Shown: positions 8,501 through 15,664 of the stretch, piece after piece
How positions within the stretch are numbered: position 1 is the first letter of the stretch
Layout: the number at the start of each line of letters is the position of its first letter
NCBI GenBank assembly: GCA_900100595.1
Contig: FMUA01000012.1
Span: 1 to 64,000 of the forward strand
Direction of reading: 5' to 3'
Source: Ruminococcaceae bacterium P7
GTDB taxonomy: Bacteria; Bacillota; Clostridia; Oscillospirales; Acutalibacteraceae
DNA length: 64,000 nt
Notes under the pieces: model-generated
The model's database searches: none
The model's input: only the letters and a program-made list of their open reading frames with translations
What the model was told of the DNA's origin: nothing
Made by a program: the position numbers and the translations under genes

Positions 8501-11500
8501 AATTTAAATTCAAAGGTGAATTCCGAATCTGTGTCTGACGGATCGTCGACAACCTTTTTCAGCGTAAGGTCATGATACTTCATATGGTTCTCGAAGCGAG
8601 CACGGATATTTGTGTTATCCAGACCCGATGCAACCGTTTCATTAAACTTGAAAGTATATACACCAGTTGTGCTATTGTAGCTGTATTTTCCGTCATTCTC
8701 TGGATTACCCGATACAAACTTGTACTCATTACCGTTATCATCCAGTCTCGCGTCATCATACACTACCAATTGAGGTGTATACCTGTACTTATTTGAATTG
8801 TCGGCAGTTTCCTTCAAGGTGAAGGTATCTCCCTTGACGAACTGTTTTACAAAGTGCGCGATCTCGTCGTTTTTGAGCGTATAAACCATGGTTTTGTCAG
8901 AATCCGGCGTGACTGTTTTTGACGTCAGCGTGCCGTCCTGTTTATGCAGTGTATACGGAAGCGCCGTTCCTGTCGCGGGCGTTGTCGCATTGGTATAGGT
9001 CTGTGTAAAGGTGAATTGCTCGGACTGGAAGCTCTCCTCAAACTTGGAGATAAATCTTCCCTCACGCGTAGAAAGAGCTGTTGATTTATTGGAAGCAGCT
9101 GCTCCCTCGGTTTCGCCGTTATCCTGGAAGAAGCCCGAGTTGATATTCAGTATTCCCAAATCTTTATCGCCTTTGGTTCTGACCTTCTTTTCCACCTTGA
9201 ACTGGTTGGGAATCGGGTGGAAGGAGAAGCCGAACTTGAGGTTGGAGTCATACATACCGCGCTCTGTGTAGTAGATCGTCATGGTATGAGGCGTATTCGC
9301 GGCGTTTGCGCCGGTGGTGTCAAACCAAGAGAAGCTGCCGTTTCTGGTTGCAGAAACGCCGTCGGACATCTGGGTCAACACAGCGGTTACGGTCTTTGTA
9401 TTAAAATCAATCGAGCCGGTAGTTTTCGCGTGCGCGCCGCCCAAGTCCAGGACAAGCTTATTGTCGATGAATACCCAGAGGTCGTCGTCACCGGAAAAGT
9501 TAAATACCTGGTGAGTACCATTCACCGTACCATCCACAGTACCGTTCTGATTAATTGTGAACGGGATCTCCAGCTTCATGCCAAAGCCGAGGTCATGGGC
9601 TGTTGTACCTGTTGCGGATGCCTGCGCTTTATCATAGGGGAAGAAACCCTGCGCCTTGCTTGATGATCTCACCTTTTGATCATCATAGTATTCAAGATTA
9701 GCAGTCTTGTTTGTGGTATCAATACTTTCAATATAAGCATTATCCTTACCGCCGGAGCTATCGAATTCATAGTATTCCGCACCGCCTGTAGCATTAATAG
9801 CACTGTCACATGTTCTCCAATCTCCCTGTGCTTTATTGTCGTCTAGGTGATCCCACAAATATAAACGGCAGGATGAATTGTTATTGGCGGGAACATCATA
9901 ATCTTTTGTCATGTTGCTACGATTTCCATTCCCACTATTAACGCGGTCAAATCTTACCTTATCGTATTTGGGATCAACCTTATCAACTACGAACAAGTGG
10001 CTATTTGATTGGTTAACCGGCCTCATAACAACGTCAATATAGTCTGATGTATTTGATGAATCCCAAAAATGAGCCGTAAGAGCATTTCCTAAAGATTCAT
10101 CATACCATGTAAGACTAGTATTATCGAGAAAAATTTGGTTATACCCGGACGCAACTGTCGTTTTTCTCACAGGAAATGCGGAAGATCGGAGAATGGCTGC
10201 GATAGGCTTATGCTGATTATTCTCTCCCGAAAGGAAGTCCTCGTCGAACAACGCCATTTCATGTCCGTTTTCATTTGTCGCGCCGGATTTATAATAATGG
10301 ATATTAGACTGTGCAAGCGTTGTGCCCGACAAAGCCATCACGGCGTTATGCGGGGTAGTCAACGCACCGGAGTTGTTGGCGTTTAGATTCCAACCGGTAT
10401 ATGCTTCTATTGTTGCTTTGGCATCAAAACCGCTATTGCCATAAGTATTAATATCAGCGGTATTCAGGTTACCAAAATACAACGGTCTGGAAACCGAATA
10501 ATCCGCAGCATATTTCGACAATGCCGAATTAAGCTTTTTGTAGGGGTTCCACTTCCAGTCTGTGCCGCCGCTGTATTCGTTATTAGCAATATTGAGCCAT
10601 CCGTTGTCAACTTCGTTGTCGGTATAATAGTCGTAGAATGTCGCCTTTATACCGGTGAACAGATTATTGTCGTTTAGAGTTGAACCCTTGGAAACAGTAT
10701 ATTCGTTGGGGCGTTCGTTGTACTCACCCCAATAACCCGGCTTAGTAGCCGTCAAGGAAGGATCCTCAGCAAGAACTCCGGTATACTTCGGCTTGTTGTT
10801 ATATTCACTCCACTGGATTATCATTGCACCCGTCGTCGCACCGGAGCCGCTCCTGAATGTGATTTTATTTACGTTTCCAGGCACCTCGACATACCATGTG
10901 TTGGTATTGGCGATCTTTGTCATTGTTACGCCCGAACCGAGAGGCTCTTCGCCGGAGTCATACTGCGCATAGGCGGTCACCATGGCGTAGCGCGTGTAGT
11001 AGTTGTTGTAGTAAACCCTTTTAAGCTCGACATCACCGAGCGTAACGCTGAAAGTAGCGTCAGCATCGGGCATAATCAGGTTCCAGTTTTTACCGGAGCC
11101 TGTCACTGTCGCTGTCGGGTCAGGCGTTACAGCAGTGCAGGTCTTGCCGATCGTATCTGGTGTGACCGTGATGTTGACTGTCGCACCTACCGGGATATCC
11201 GTGAGGTCTTCTCCCTCCTGTGCCGTTCTGCCGTCATAGGTCGCCTTGACCGCAGCGCCTTCAACACTCGGAACGGTGAGCTTGTGCTTTGCAGCGGGGG
11301 TCAGGGTCATTGTCAGTTTATTGCCGGTAGCATCTGGACTGTAGGTAATCCTAACGTTATAAACACCTGCATTTGATACTGTCTGCGATGCGTTGCCCGA
11401 AGTAGGATACTGACCCGAACTATAGTCATGATCTTTAATAACCTTATACTGAATGGTTCCCGCGCTGAGCGACACATTGGTTTTGGTCAGCACATAGCGG

Positions 11501-12114
11501 TCGCCCGATTTAACCATTTCATTCTCAGCAGCGGTTTTGCTCCATGTGGTTCCAAACAACTCCTTGCTGTCGCCGAGCGCTGTCCACACATCAGCACTGG
11601 CGTCACCGCCTGTAATGGCAAGCGTATGGGTACCGCTGTTATAAGTAAAATTATAATCGCCGGCTTTAGAAACAACCATTCTGAGATAAAAGGGTGAATT
11701 GCCGCCAATGTTGTAGCTTTGAACGCCATCAAAACTAATCCTGCACGCGCCGTTAACATCGACCTTAGGCGTACCTGTGGTATTATTATTGCTCTCCCAC
11801 CATTCATAGTCGGTATACCAGTTTGAGGTGCCGCGGGTAACGTTGATATAGTGCGTTCCCTTGCTAAGACGGTGACTGGTAACGCCCAGCTGACCGACAT
11901 AACTCAAACTATTATCGCTGGTACCTATCCAAAGATACCTTTCGCCTGCACCGACTGTTTCATCATCTACAGCCTGCGCCGCGATCGTTTCATCTTCTGT
12001 CACTCTCGCCGCGTCGGTGGCGATCAAGCCAACCGTCATGCACGATATCAGCATGCAGACTGAAAGCAAAACGGAAACAGCTGAACGATAGTGCCGTTTT
12101 ATTTTTTGTTTCAT
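5503..12114 (-). CDS. Giant secreted fibro-slime-domain surface protein, 2203 aa
   Basis: An N-terminal signal peptide (about 1-36, MKQKIKRHYRS followed by a hydrophobic core) is followed by beta-rich, repeat-like extracellular sequence. Residues ~800-975 form a fibro-slime domain, recognised by FFPYDK, FNFSGDDDLWVFIDN and LVLDLGGAH. After that come several Ig/Cna-B-like modules (about 975-1650), including one starting HDLTLKKVVDD near 1180. Near residue 2030 there is one canonical calcium loop, DENNDGKIDSDD, like half a dockerin. I see no LPxTG motif, S-layer domain or C-terminal membrane anchor, so the mode of attachment is unclear. The family is thought to be extracellular, adhesive or carbohydrate-binding. 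A candidate promoter lies ~210 nt upstream. The 46-aa gene is coupled to its stop. Confidence 0.87.
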   Translation of the reverse strand: MKQKIKRHYRSAVSVLLSVCMLISCMTVGLIATDAARVTEDETIAAQAVDDETVGAGERYLWIGTSDNSLSYVGQLGVTSHRLSKGTHYINVTRGTSNWYTDYEWWESNNNTTGTPKVDVNGACRISFDGVQSYNIGGNSPFYLRMVVSKAGDYNFTYNSGTHTLAITGGDASADVWTALGDSKELFGTTWSKTAAENEMVKSGDRYVLTKTNVSLSAGTIQYKVIKDHDYSSGQYPTSGNASQTVSNAGVYNVRITYSPDATGNKLTMTLTPAAKHKLTVPSVEGAAVKATYDGRTAQEGEDLTDIPVGATVNITVTPDTIGKTCTAVTPDPTATVTGSGKNWNLIMPDADATFSVTLGDVELKRVYYNNYYTRYAMVTAYAQYDSGEEPLGSGVTMTKIANTNTWYVEVPGNVNKITFRSGSGATTGAMIIQWSEYNNKPKYTGVLAEDPSLTATKPGYWGEYNERPNEYTVSKGSTLNDNNLFTGIKATFYDYYTDNEVDNGWLNIANNEYSGGTDWKWNPYKKLNSALSKYAADYSVSRPLYFGNLNTADINTYGNSGFDAKATIEAYTGWNLNANNSGALTTPHNAVMALSGTTLAQSNIHYYKSGATNENGHEMALFDEDFLSGENNQHKPIAAILRSSAFPVRKTTVASGYNQIFLDNTSLTWYDESLGNALTAHFWDSSNTSDYIDVVMRPVNQSNSHLFVVDKVDPKYDKVRFDRVNSGNGNRSNMTKDYDVPANNNSSCRLYLWDHLDDNKAQGDWRTCDSAINATGGAEYYEFDSSGGKDNAYIESIDTTNKTANLEYYDDQKVRSSSKAQGFFPYDKAQASATGTTAHDLGFGMKLEIPFTINQNGTVDGTVNGTHQVFNFSGDDDLWVFIDNKLVLDLGGAHAKTTGSIDFNTKTVTAVLTQMSDGVSATRNGSFSWFDTTGANAANTPHTMTIYYTERGMYDSNLKFGFSFHPIPNQFKVEKKVRTKGDKDLGILNINSGFFQDNGETEGAAASNKSTALSTREGRFISKFEESFQSEQFTFTQTYTNATTPATGTALPYTLHKQDGTLTSKTVTPDSDKTMVYTLKNDEIAHFVKQFVKGDTFTLKETADNSNKYRYTPQLVVYDDARLDDNGNEYKFVSGNPENDGKYSYNSTTGVYTFKFNETVASGLDNTNIRARFENHMKYHDLTLKKVVDDPSDTDSEFTFEFKFDFDFKNVKNYIAYPLDVTVLNPNGTVDESDGKSKLSVKDATHEAGRITIKAGQTITLPQIPEMAKVQITEIINNDTGNYTYDSTSVKYDNGTDVENPETIDNGVRFVMGSRGINAIVSNSKRKLQITHSLHPDSLGDASCYLKVEVQKNSDSSVEKTYGNTTTYAEPVDVDADYLRYNSTNKLVITLTTTVTDPTSYTMEHFYEKLQSTINLLSGLGSPFDLDIHDTAPAPYATITVPISGLFDSTTHAQKYTILPFYSKVIDAGKDVKIYKKITSGTSSKKYTMFIKTITDLDDDNNPADYSGTYTIKNVSDDAVVGTANQTYSSSGVSITPEQYILLEKVRLDTKLQITEKELSSDYARAFHYDYTSVKVGSADAKTTKDNGGITASTDPKKIDNGVRFTVSDDTNVDIYNKAWTYRILYKYPGYLSRYYTGAHIVQTYTMTGDFKDEDFDETTGRMTIGRTTSGSSAETYPCAMFKGYDDAEYPYKTTEDTVKNFITSQAPYEDNFMTSMTWNPNLNPNDTSKERTTIEYFPLIDGQHVNIETSADTNPNDTIHVYFRLPYHFDALNKTEGTGMDPIYNDQGKIVKEVPTNYRVTTQYAHWFTKNGLFTEEENSKWVQAPAEIYDTNGTKYVFRHWSMVSVGKDLEMETSELQNVRLHEKKDEYEYKRCYNNKFNMTLYQDTYVEPVYILESNDPTYENDASLSPAERETKDTTQVKYGGAIINFLENSRNQWNHGGGSLYSSRYENIPGRENLGDRVFSDFLLSFNYNDLMLKSPLGKYKNWTEVDPETGEEVEKKEFVPYLCKNNEIYHEYGFLLEVVDNIQDENNDGKIDSDDILNQEAYRNKYNSQADGTNPEAYTQMVAAVNFLDAGTAVSSDGPFIVKSTKKASGLDNKNEVEYSSSLPLINHTSGESTGRNLKVFRAYAYLKDYNLSSTDKSDYTWNGEAISDNEFAALSSSSHEGKVLQISKPVYFTIFNIASVANGTPFDDKGGQS

Positions 12115-12478
12115 TTGTTTTTACCTCTCTTTCTTTTATATATAAAGAATTTTATATACTGATCTATATCAACAAACGCAAGCGTTTGATTAAAAAAAAT
12201 CATTTCGCCGTTCTGACCAACGGCTTTTCGGCGTGTAAATTGCCGCCGTACCTGCATCGGAGTATTTATGTTATAATCAGATTAGTGCAAGATTTGCGCA
12301 CAAGATACTCCTATACGCTTTTGATTATAACACAAATCAGGGGAAAATACAATGATTTTTGCAAAAGTTTTTATTGATATTTTGGAATTATACCACCAGC
12401 AGTATTCATTACCTACTATATATCCGGTATTCTTGACAAGCTGTCACCACATTTGGGTAATAAACCCTTTTATTCCTT
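12115..12478. other. AT-rich intergenic region upstream of the fibro-slime gene
   Basis: No convincing coding sequence. It holds the candidate promoter at 12324-12352 and an inverted pair of TTATAATC / GATTATAA blocks near 12271 and 12323. The implied 5' leader of ~200 nt could carry RNA structure, but I see no known riboswitch. Confidence 0.6.
12324..12352 (-). promoter_or_regulatory. Candidate promoter for the fibro-slime gene
   Basis: On the minus strand, -35 TTGTAT (12347-12352) and -10 TATAAT (12324-12329) are separated by 17 bp. The -10 is perfect and the -35 weak. It predicts a leader of about 200 nt. Confidence 0.4.
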
Positions 12479-12652
12479 TCAGCTCTCCCCCTCCGGCTCC
12501 GCCTGTTGTATCCGCTCGTACAGATTTCCTTCCGAAAGCAGGATATGATATTGCACTCTGTCGGTTTCAATGAGCTGTTGCCGCCGGAGCGCGCCCTGCT
12601 CGCCGTATGTAATTATTGTTGCTTCTTTGATCAATTGTTGCAGTTTTTCCAT
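12479..12652 (-). CDS. Small hypothetical protein, 57 aa
   Basis: The start ATG at 12652 (MEKLQQLIKEATII) is preceded by GAGGTACTCA, a usable RBS. A longer in-frame upstream extension exists but lacks an RBS. The protein is highly charged and looks alpha-helical (Glu, Gln, Arg, Leu rich), with no signal peptide. I do not recognise it. It overlaps, in another frame, the garbage tail of the decayed spoVAD and may be a remnant of whatever replaced the 3' end of that gene. Confidence 0.45.
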   Translation of the reverse strand: MEKLQQLIKEATIITYGEQGALRRQQLIETDRVQYHILLSEGNLYERIQQAEPEGES

Positions 12653-13388
12653 TGAGTACCTCGTATTTAAAAAATTTACCCGATCGGAACAACTCCTTTC
12701 TTTTGGATTTTTGATGTAACAGCCTGCCTTTTCCAATCGGGTATGGTTCTATTATACCCATGGCAGGTGCCATGGCGGCACCCATATTGTTGGCGTCCGT
12801 GACGCCGAGGTCGGTGATTTTTCCGACAGTTGCGTGCGCGATGCGTGCTCCCTTGCCTGTTTTCGCGATGACACAGCTGCCCGCACCCGTTACCGTCCAC
12901 TGGGCAGTCGGCGTTCTGACGCAGCCGTATTCCAGCGGAAAACGGTACTGCCGCTCTGCCGAACAAAAATGTGACGATGTCGCGCAAACCGCGTTCTTTG
13001 CCGCTCCGCTTTCGACAAATAAAGCTGCCATCATCAGTCCCTGTCCCATCGTGGAACAGGCGCCGTACTGTCCGAGATACGGAATATTAAAATTCCGCAG
13101 GCAAAAGCCCGAGCCTGTGCATTGATTGAGCAAATCGCCCGCGAACGCAAAGTCCACCTCGTCCGCGCTGACTCCGCTTTTCCCGAGCGCCAAACTGACT
13201 GCCTCTGACTGCATGCAGCTTTCCGCCTCCTCAAAGCTGTTCATGCCGTCATACGGGTCATAAATAATTCTGTCAAAGAATTTTGACAGCGGCCCCTCGC
13301 CCTCCTTTTTGCCCGCTACAGCGGCATAACCGATAATCACGGGCTGTTCCTCAAAGCAAAATGTGCGTCGTCCGATATTTTGAATCAT
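12567..13388 (-). pseudogene. spoVAD: spoVAD remnant (stage V sporulation protein AD), 3' end lost
   Basis: From ATG 13388 (MIQNIGRR, with AAGGAGGGATGAAA upstream) the protein follows SpoVAD closely: AGDLLNQ, the ACSTMGQ Cys motif of the thiolase fold, SSHFCSAERQ, RFPLEYG, TAQWTVTGAG and NNMGAAMAPA. Homology stops abruptly after NNMGAAMAPA (base ~12762). The frame then runs through unrelated sequence to a stop at 12567, whereas the family is ~340 residues with a conserved C-terminal third (TGDLG region). SpoVAD takes part in dipicolinic acid uptake into spores. The missing third makes this copy very probably non-functional; an intact copy may exist elsewhere in the genome. Confidence 0.8.
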
Positions 13389-13439
13389 TTTCATCCCTCC
13401 TTCGTTTAGTATCGAAACAAAGGCAACGAAATATCCGTA

Positions 13440-13468
13440 TTGACAAGACAAGGAAAATTTTTTATAAT
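13440..13468 (+). promoter_or_regulatory. Perfect-consensus promoter of the TtcA-like gene
   Basis: TTGACA (13440-13445), 17-bp spacer, TATAAT (13463-13468). Both hexamers match the housekeeping sigma consensus exactly. The predicted start of transcription near 13475 leaves a leader of under 20 nt. Confidence 0.85.
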
Positions 13469-13491
13469 TTTAGAGATTGTGAGGGATGACT

Positions 13492-14322
13492 ATGAGTAAG
13501 GAACTGACATTTGCTCAGAGTGTTGAGAGAAGCGTCACAAAAAAATACCGTAAGGAAATCTGGAACAGCTTTGTCGGCGCCGTCAAGCGCTATGAATTGA
13601 TTCAGTCAGGAGACAAAATCGCCGTCTGTATCTCCGGCGGCAAGGACTCCATGCTGCTCGCGAAGCTGATGCAAATGCTGCAAAAATTCAGCGAGGTGCC
13701 GTTTGAGTTGGTGTATCTCGCGATGAACCCCGGCTACAATGAGGAAAATATGCGGCAGATTTATCGTAATGCCGAGCTGCTTGAAATCCCGCTGACGGTG
13801 TTTGAGACGGATATTTTTGATGTTACCTCCAAAACAGACCGCTATCCCTGCTACCTCTGCGCGAAGATGCGCAGAGGACACCTTTACAGCAAGGCGAAGG
13901 AGCTGGGCTGCAATAAAATCGCGCTGGGACACCATTTTTCGGACGTGATCGAAACGACCGTTATGGCGATGTTCTACGGTTCGCAGCTGCAGGGTATGAT
14001 CCCCAAGCTCAAAAGCACCAACTTTGAGGGAATGGAACTGATCCGTCCGCTCTACTGCGTGCATGAGGACGATATTATCGCATGGGCGCGCTACAACAAG
14101 CTGGAATTTATCCAGTGCGCCTGCCGCTTTACCGACGCGGAATTTGTCAGTGAGACGGGCGGCACTAAGCGCAGAGAAATCAAGGAGCTGATACGGGAGC
14201 TGAAAAAGACAAATCCCAATATTGAAAAAAGTATTTTCAACAGTCTGCACAGGGTACATCTCGACACCTTTGTCGGCTTCAAAACAAAAGGAGAGTTCCA
14301 CTCCTTTCTTGAACGGTACTAA
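13492..14322 (+). CDS. TtcA-like PP-loop tRNA thiolation enzyme
   Basis: The protein has the PP-loop ATP-pyrophosphatase motif ISGGKDSM near residue 48, a CYLCAKMRRG segment and a QCACRF segment. These Cys resemble the Cys that hold an Fe-S cluster in TtcA/TtuA enzymes. TtcA makes 2-thiocytidine at position 32 of tRNA. The true C32 specificity is not proven, because several PP-loop thiolases look alike. I chose ATG 13492 over 13486 because GAGG lies at the proper distance only for 13492. It is a single-gene unit with a perfect promoter and a shared terminator at 14331-14367. Confidence 0.85.
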   Translation: MSKELTFAQSVERSVTKKYRKEIWNSFVGAVKRYELIQSGDKIAVCISGGKDSMLLAKLMQMLQKFSEVPFELVYLAMNPGYNEENMRQIYRNAELLEIPLTVFETDIFDVTSKTDRYPCYLCAKMRRGHLYSKAKELGCNKIALGHHFSDVIETTVMAMFYGSQLQGMIPKLKSTNFEGMELIRPLYCVHEDDIIAWARYNKLEFIQCACRFTDAEFVSETGGTKRREIKELIRELKKTNPNIEKSIFNSLHRVHLDTFVGFKTKGEFHSFLERY

Positions 14323-14330
14323 CAAAAAAC

Positions 14331-14367
14331 GGCGGTACAGCATCAGCTGTACCGCCTGAGTTTTTTT
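14331..14367. terminator. Bidirectional terminator between convergent genes
   Basis: An 11-bp perfect stem (14331-14341 GGCGGTACAGC with 14346-14356) has seven T on the + side (14361-14367) and, on the minus strand, a GTTTTTTG tract. It ends both the TtcA-like gene and the opposing hydrolase gene. Confidence 0.9.
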
Positions 14368-14370
14368 ATT

Positions 14371-15567
14371 TCAGAATGGAATGTCCTCATCGGGAGAAAT
14401 CTCCTCAAAGCTCTCCTCCGTCACCTCGGGAGCTTCCTCCTCGGTATTTTCGGCGTCCTCCACCACGATGACCTCTGCTACCTCGGGGATATCCTCCTCG
14501 ACTTCAAACAACTCGTCGCTGTCCTCCGCTCCGTAAAGCTCGGACGCGATGATGTTCATAGCGTCCTCCGCCTCGGGAATGGGAAGTCCCACAAAGAAAT
14601 GCATCTGGTTCTTGTAGACATAAACCTCGATGTCCAAATCCTTCTCCAAAGCAATTTCTTCGAGCTTCTCAACATCCGCGCAGAAGATTTCACGTGTTCC
14701 GACAAACACGGTAATCTTGGGCAGTCCCGCGAGGTCTCCGTAAATCGGGCTTACCATCGGATGCGTCAACTCCAGCTCACCCGCGTACTTCTGTCCCTTG
14801 AACGCCAGCTTCTCAATGTTGAGGATGGTGTCGTTCGGCTGGATATCCTCCATCTTGGGATTGCTGTTGGTTACGTCGAGCCACGGTGAAATCAGGAACG
14901 CCTGCTTGGGCATCGGCAAAGCAAGATATCTGAGCTTCTGCAGAATCGCGAGCGCCATTCCGCCGCCTGCCGCGTCGCCGACAAAAGCGATCTTTTCAGA
15001 GGGAATACCCTTTTCGTTGACCAGATACAGATATCTGTCAATCACCATCTGCTGCATCTCAACAGCAGTATGAGAGGGCGCCTTGGGATAAATCGGAACG
15101 ATCATCTGCATGCCGAGATTGTTCGACAGTCTGCGCATAAAGGCATAATGATAGCGAGAGGGATTGAACCAATAGTTGGTGCCGTGAATGTAGAAAATCA
15201 CGATATCAGAGGTCTTTTCCTTCGGTTCAATGACAAAGGTATCCTCAAAGCCGTCCAGCTCGGTCATGCCGATTCTCTTTCTGACCGCCTGCGGAAGAAC
15301 AAACGGCTCTGCGCTCTTTTGGAGGTATTCCTCATAGCTCTTCTCGTTGTTGACCGCTGCCGGGAGCGCTCTCGCTGCTTCCTCAAGCACAAGACTCTGG
15401 ACACTTCTCTCCTGCTTCTTTGCCTGGATATTCTTGGCAATGACAACGCCTGTTGCCGCTGCTGCTACAGCAGCCGCCGCGCCGATGGCAATTTTCTGTG
15501 ATGTTTTCATTTTGAATACTTTTCCGGCAGCAGTTGTGATCGCCGCCGTAATTTTTTCTATTTTCAT
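14371..15567 (-). CDS. Membrane-anchored alpha/beta-hydrolase-fold protein with missing nucleophile
   Basis: An N-terminal hydrophobic Ala-rich segment (about 25-44) probably anchors it in the membrane. The body matches the hormone-sensitive-lipase/acetyl-esterase family: an HGT oxyanion-hole-type motif (128-130), a KAPSHTAVE stretch and a late QMHFFVG motif near the usual catalytic His. The nucleophile elbow reads GDAAGGG (197-203), so the usual Ser of GDSAGG is Ala199 (codon GCG at 14971-14973). The expected acid motif (GxxDxL) reads GTREIF. A strongly acidic tail (about 345-398) is unlike the family. It is probably a pseudo-esterase with a binding role. RBS AGGAGG precedes ATG 15567, and a lone TATAAT-like -10 sits at 15595-15600. 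Confidence 0.85.
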   Translation of the reverse strand: MKIEKITAAITTAAGKVFKMKTSQKIAIGAAAAVAAAATGVVIAKNIQAKKQERSVQSLVLEEAARALPAAVNNEKSYEEYLQKSAEPFVLPQAVRKRIGMTELDGFEDTFVIEPKEKTSDIVIFYIHGTNYWFNPSRYHYAFMRRLSNNLGMQMIVPIYPKAPSHTAVEMQQMVIDRYLYLVNEKGIPSEKIAFVGDAAGGGMALAILQKLRYLALPMPKQAFLISPWLDVTNSNPKMEDIQPNDTILNIEKLAFKGQKYAGELELTHPMVSPIYGDLAGLPKITVFVGTREIFCADVEKLEEIALEKDLDIEVYVYKNQMHFFVGLPIPEAEDAMNIIASELYGAEDSDELFEVEEDIPEVAEVIVVEDAENTEEEAPEVTEESFEEISPDEDIPF

Positions 15568-15664
15568 ACTGATTGCCTCCTGTCAGTTTTTTTCATTATA
15601 ACACAAAAGCTTGAACAAATCTATAGCTTATCGGGATTTATTTTTAGGCAATCGTGTGAATTTG

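Noticed and set aside
12381..12415. Second TATAAT (12387-12392, minus strand) upstream of the fibro-slime gene
   Set aside because: The matching -35 (TAGGTA) fits poorly; the box at 12324 is preferred.
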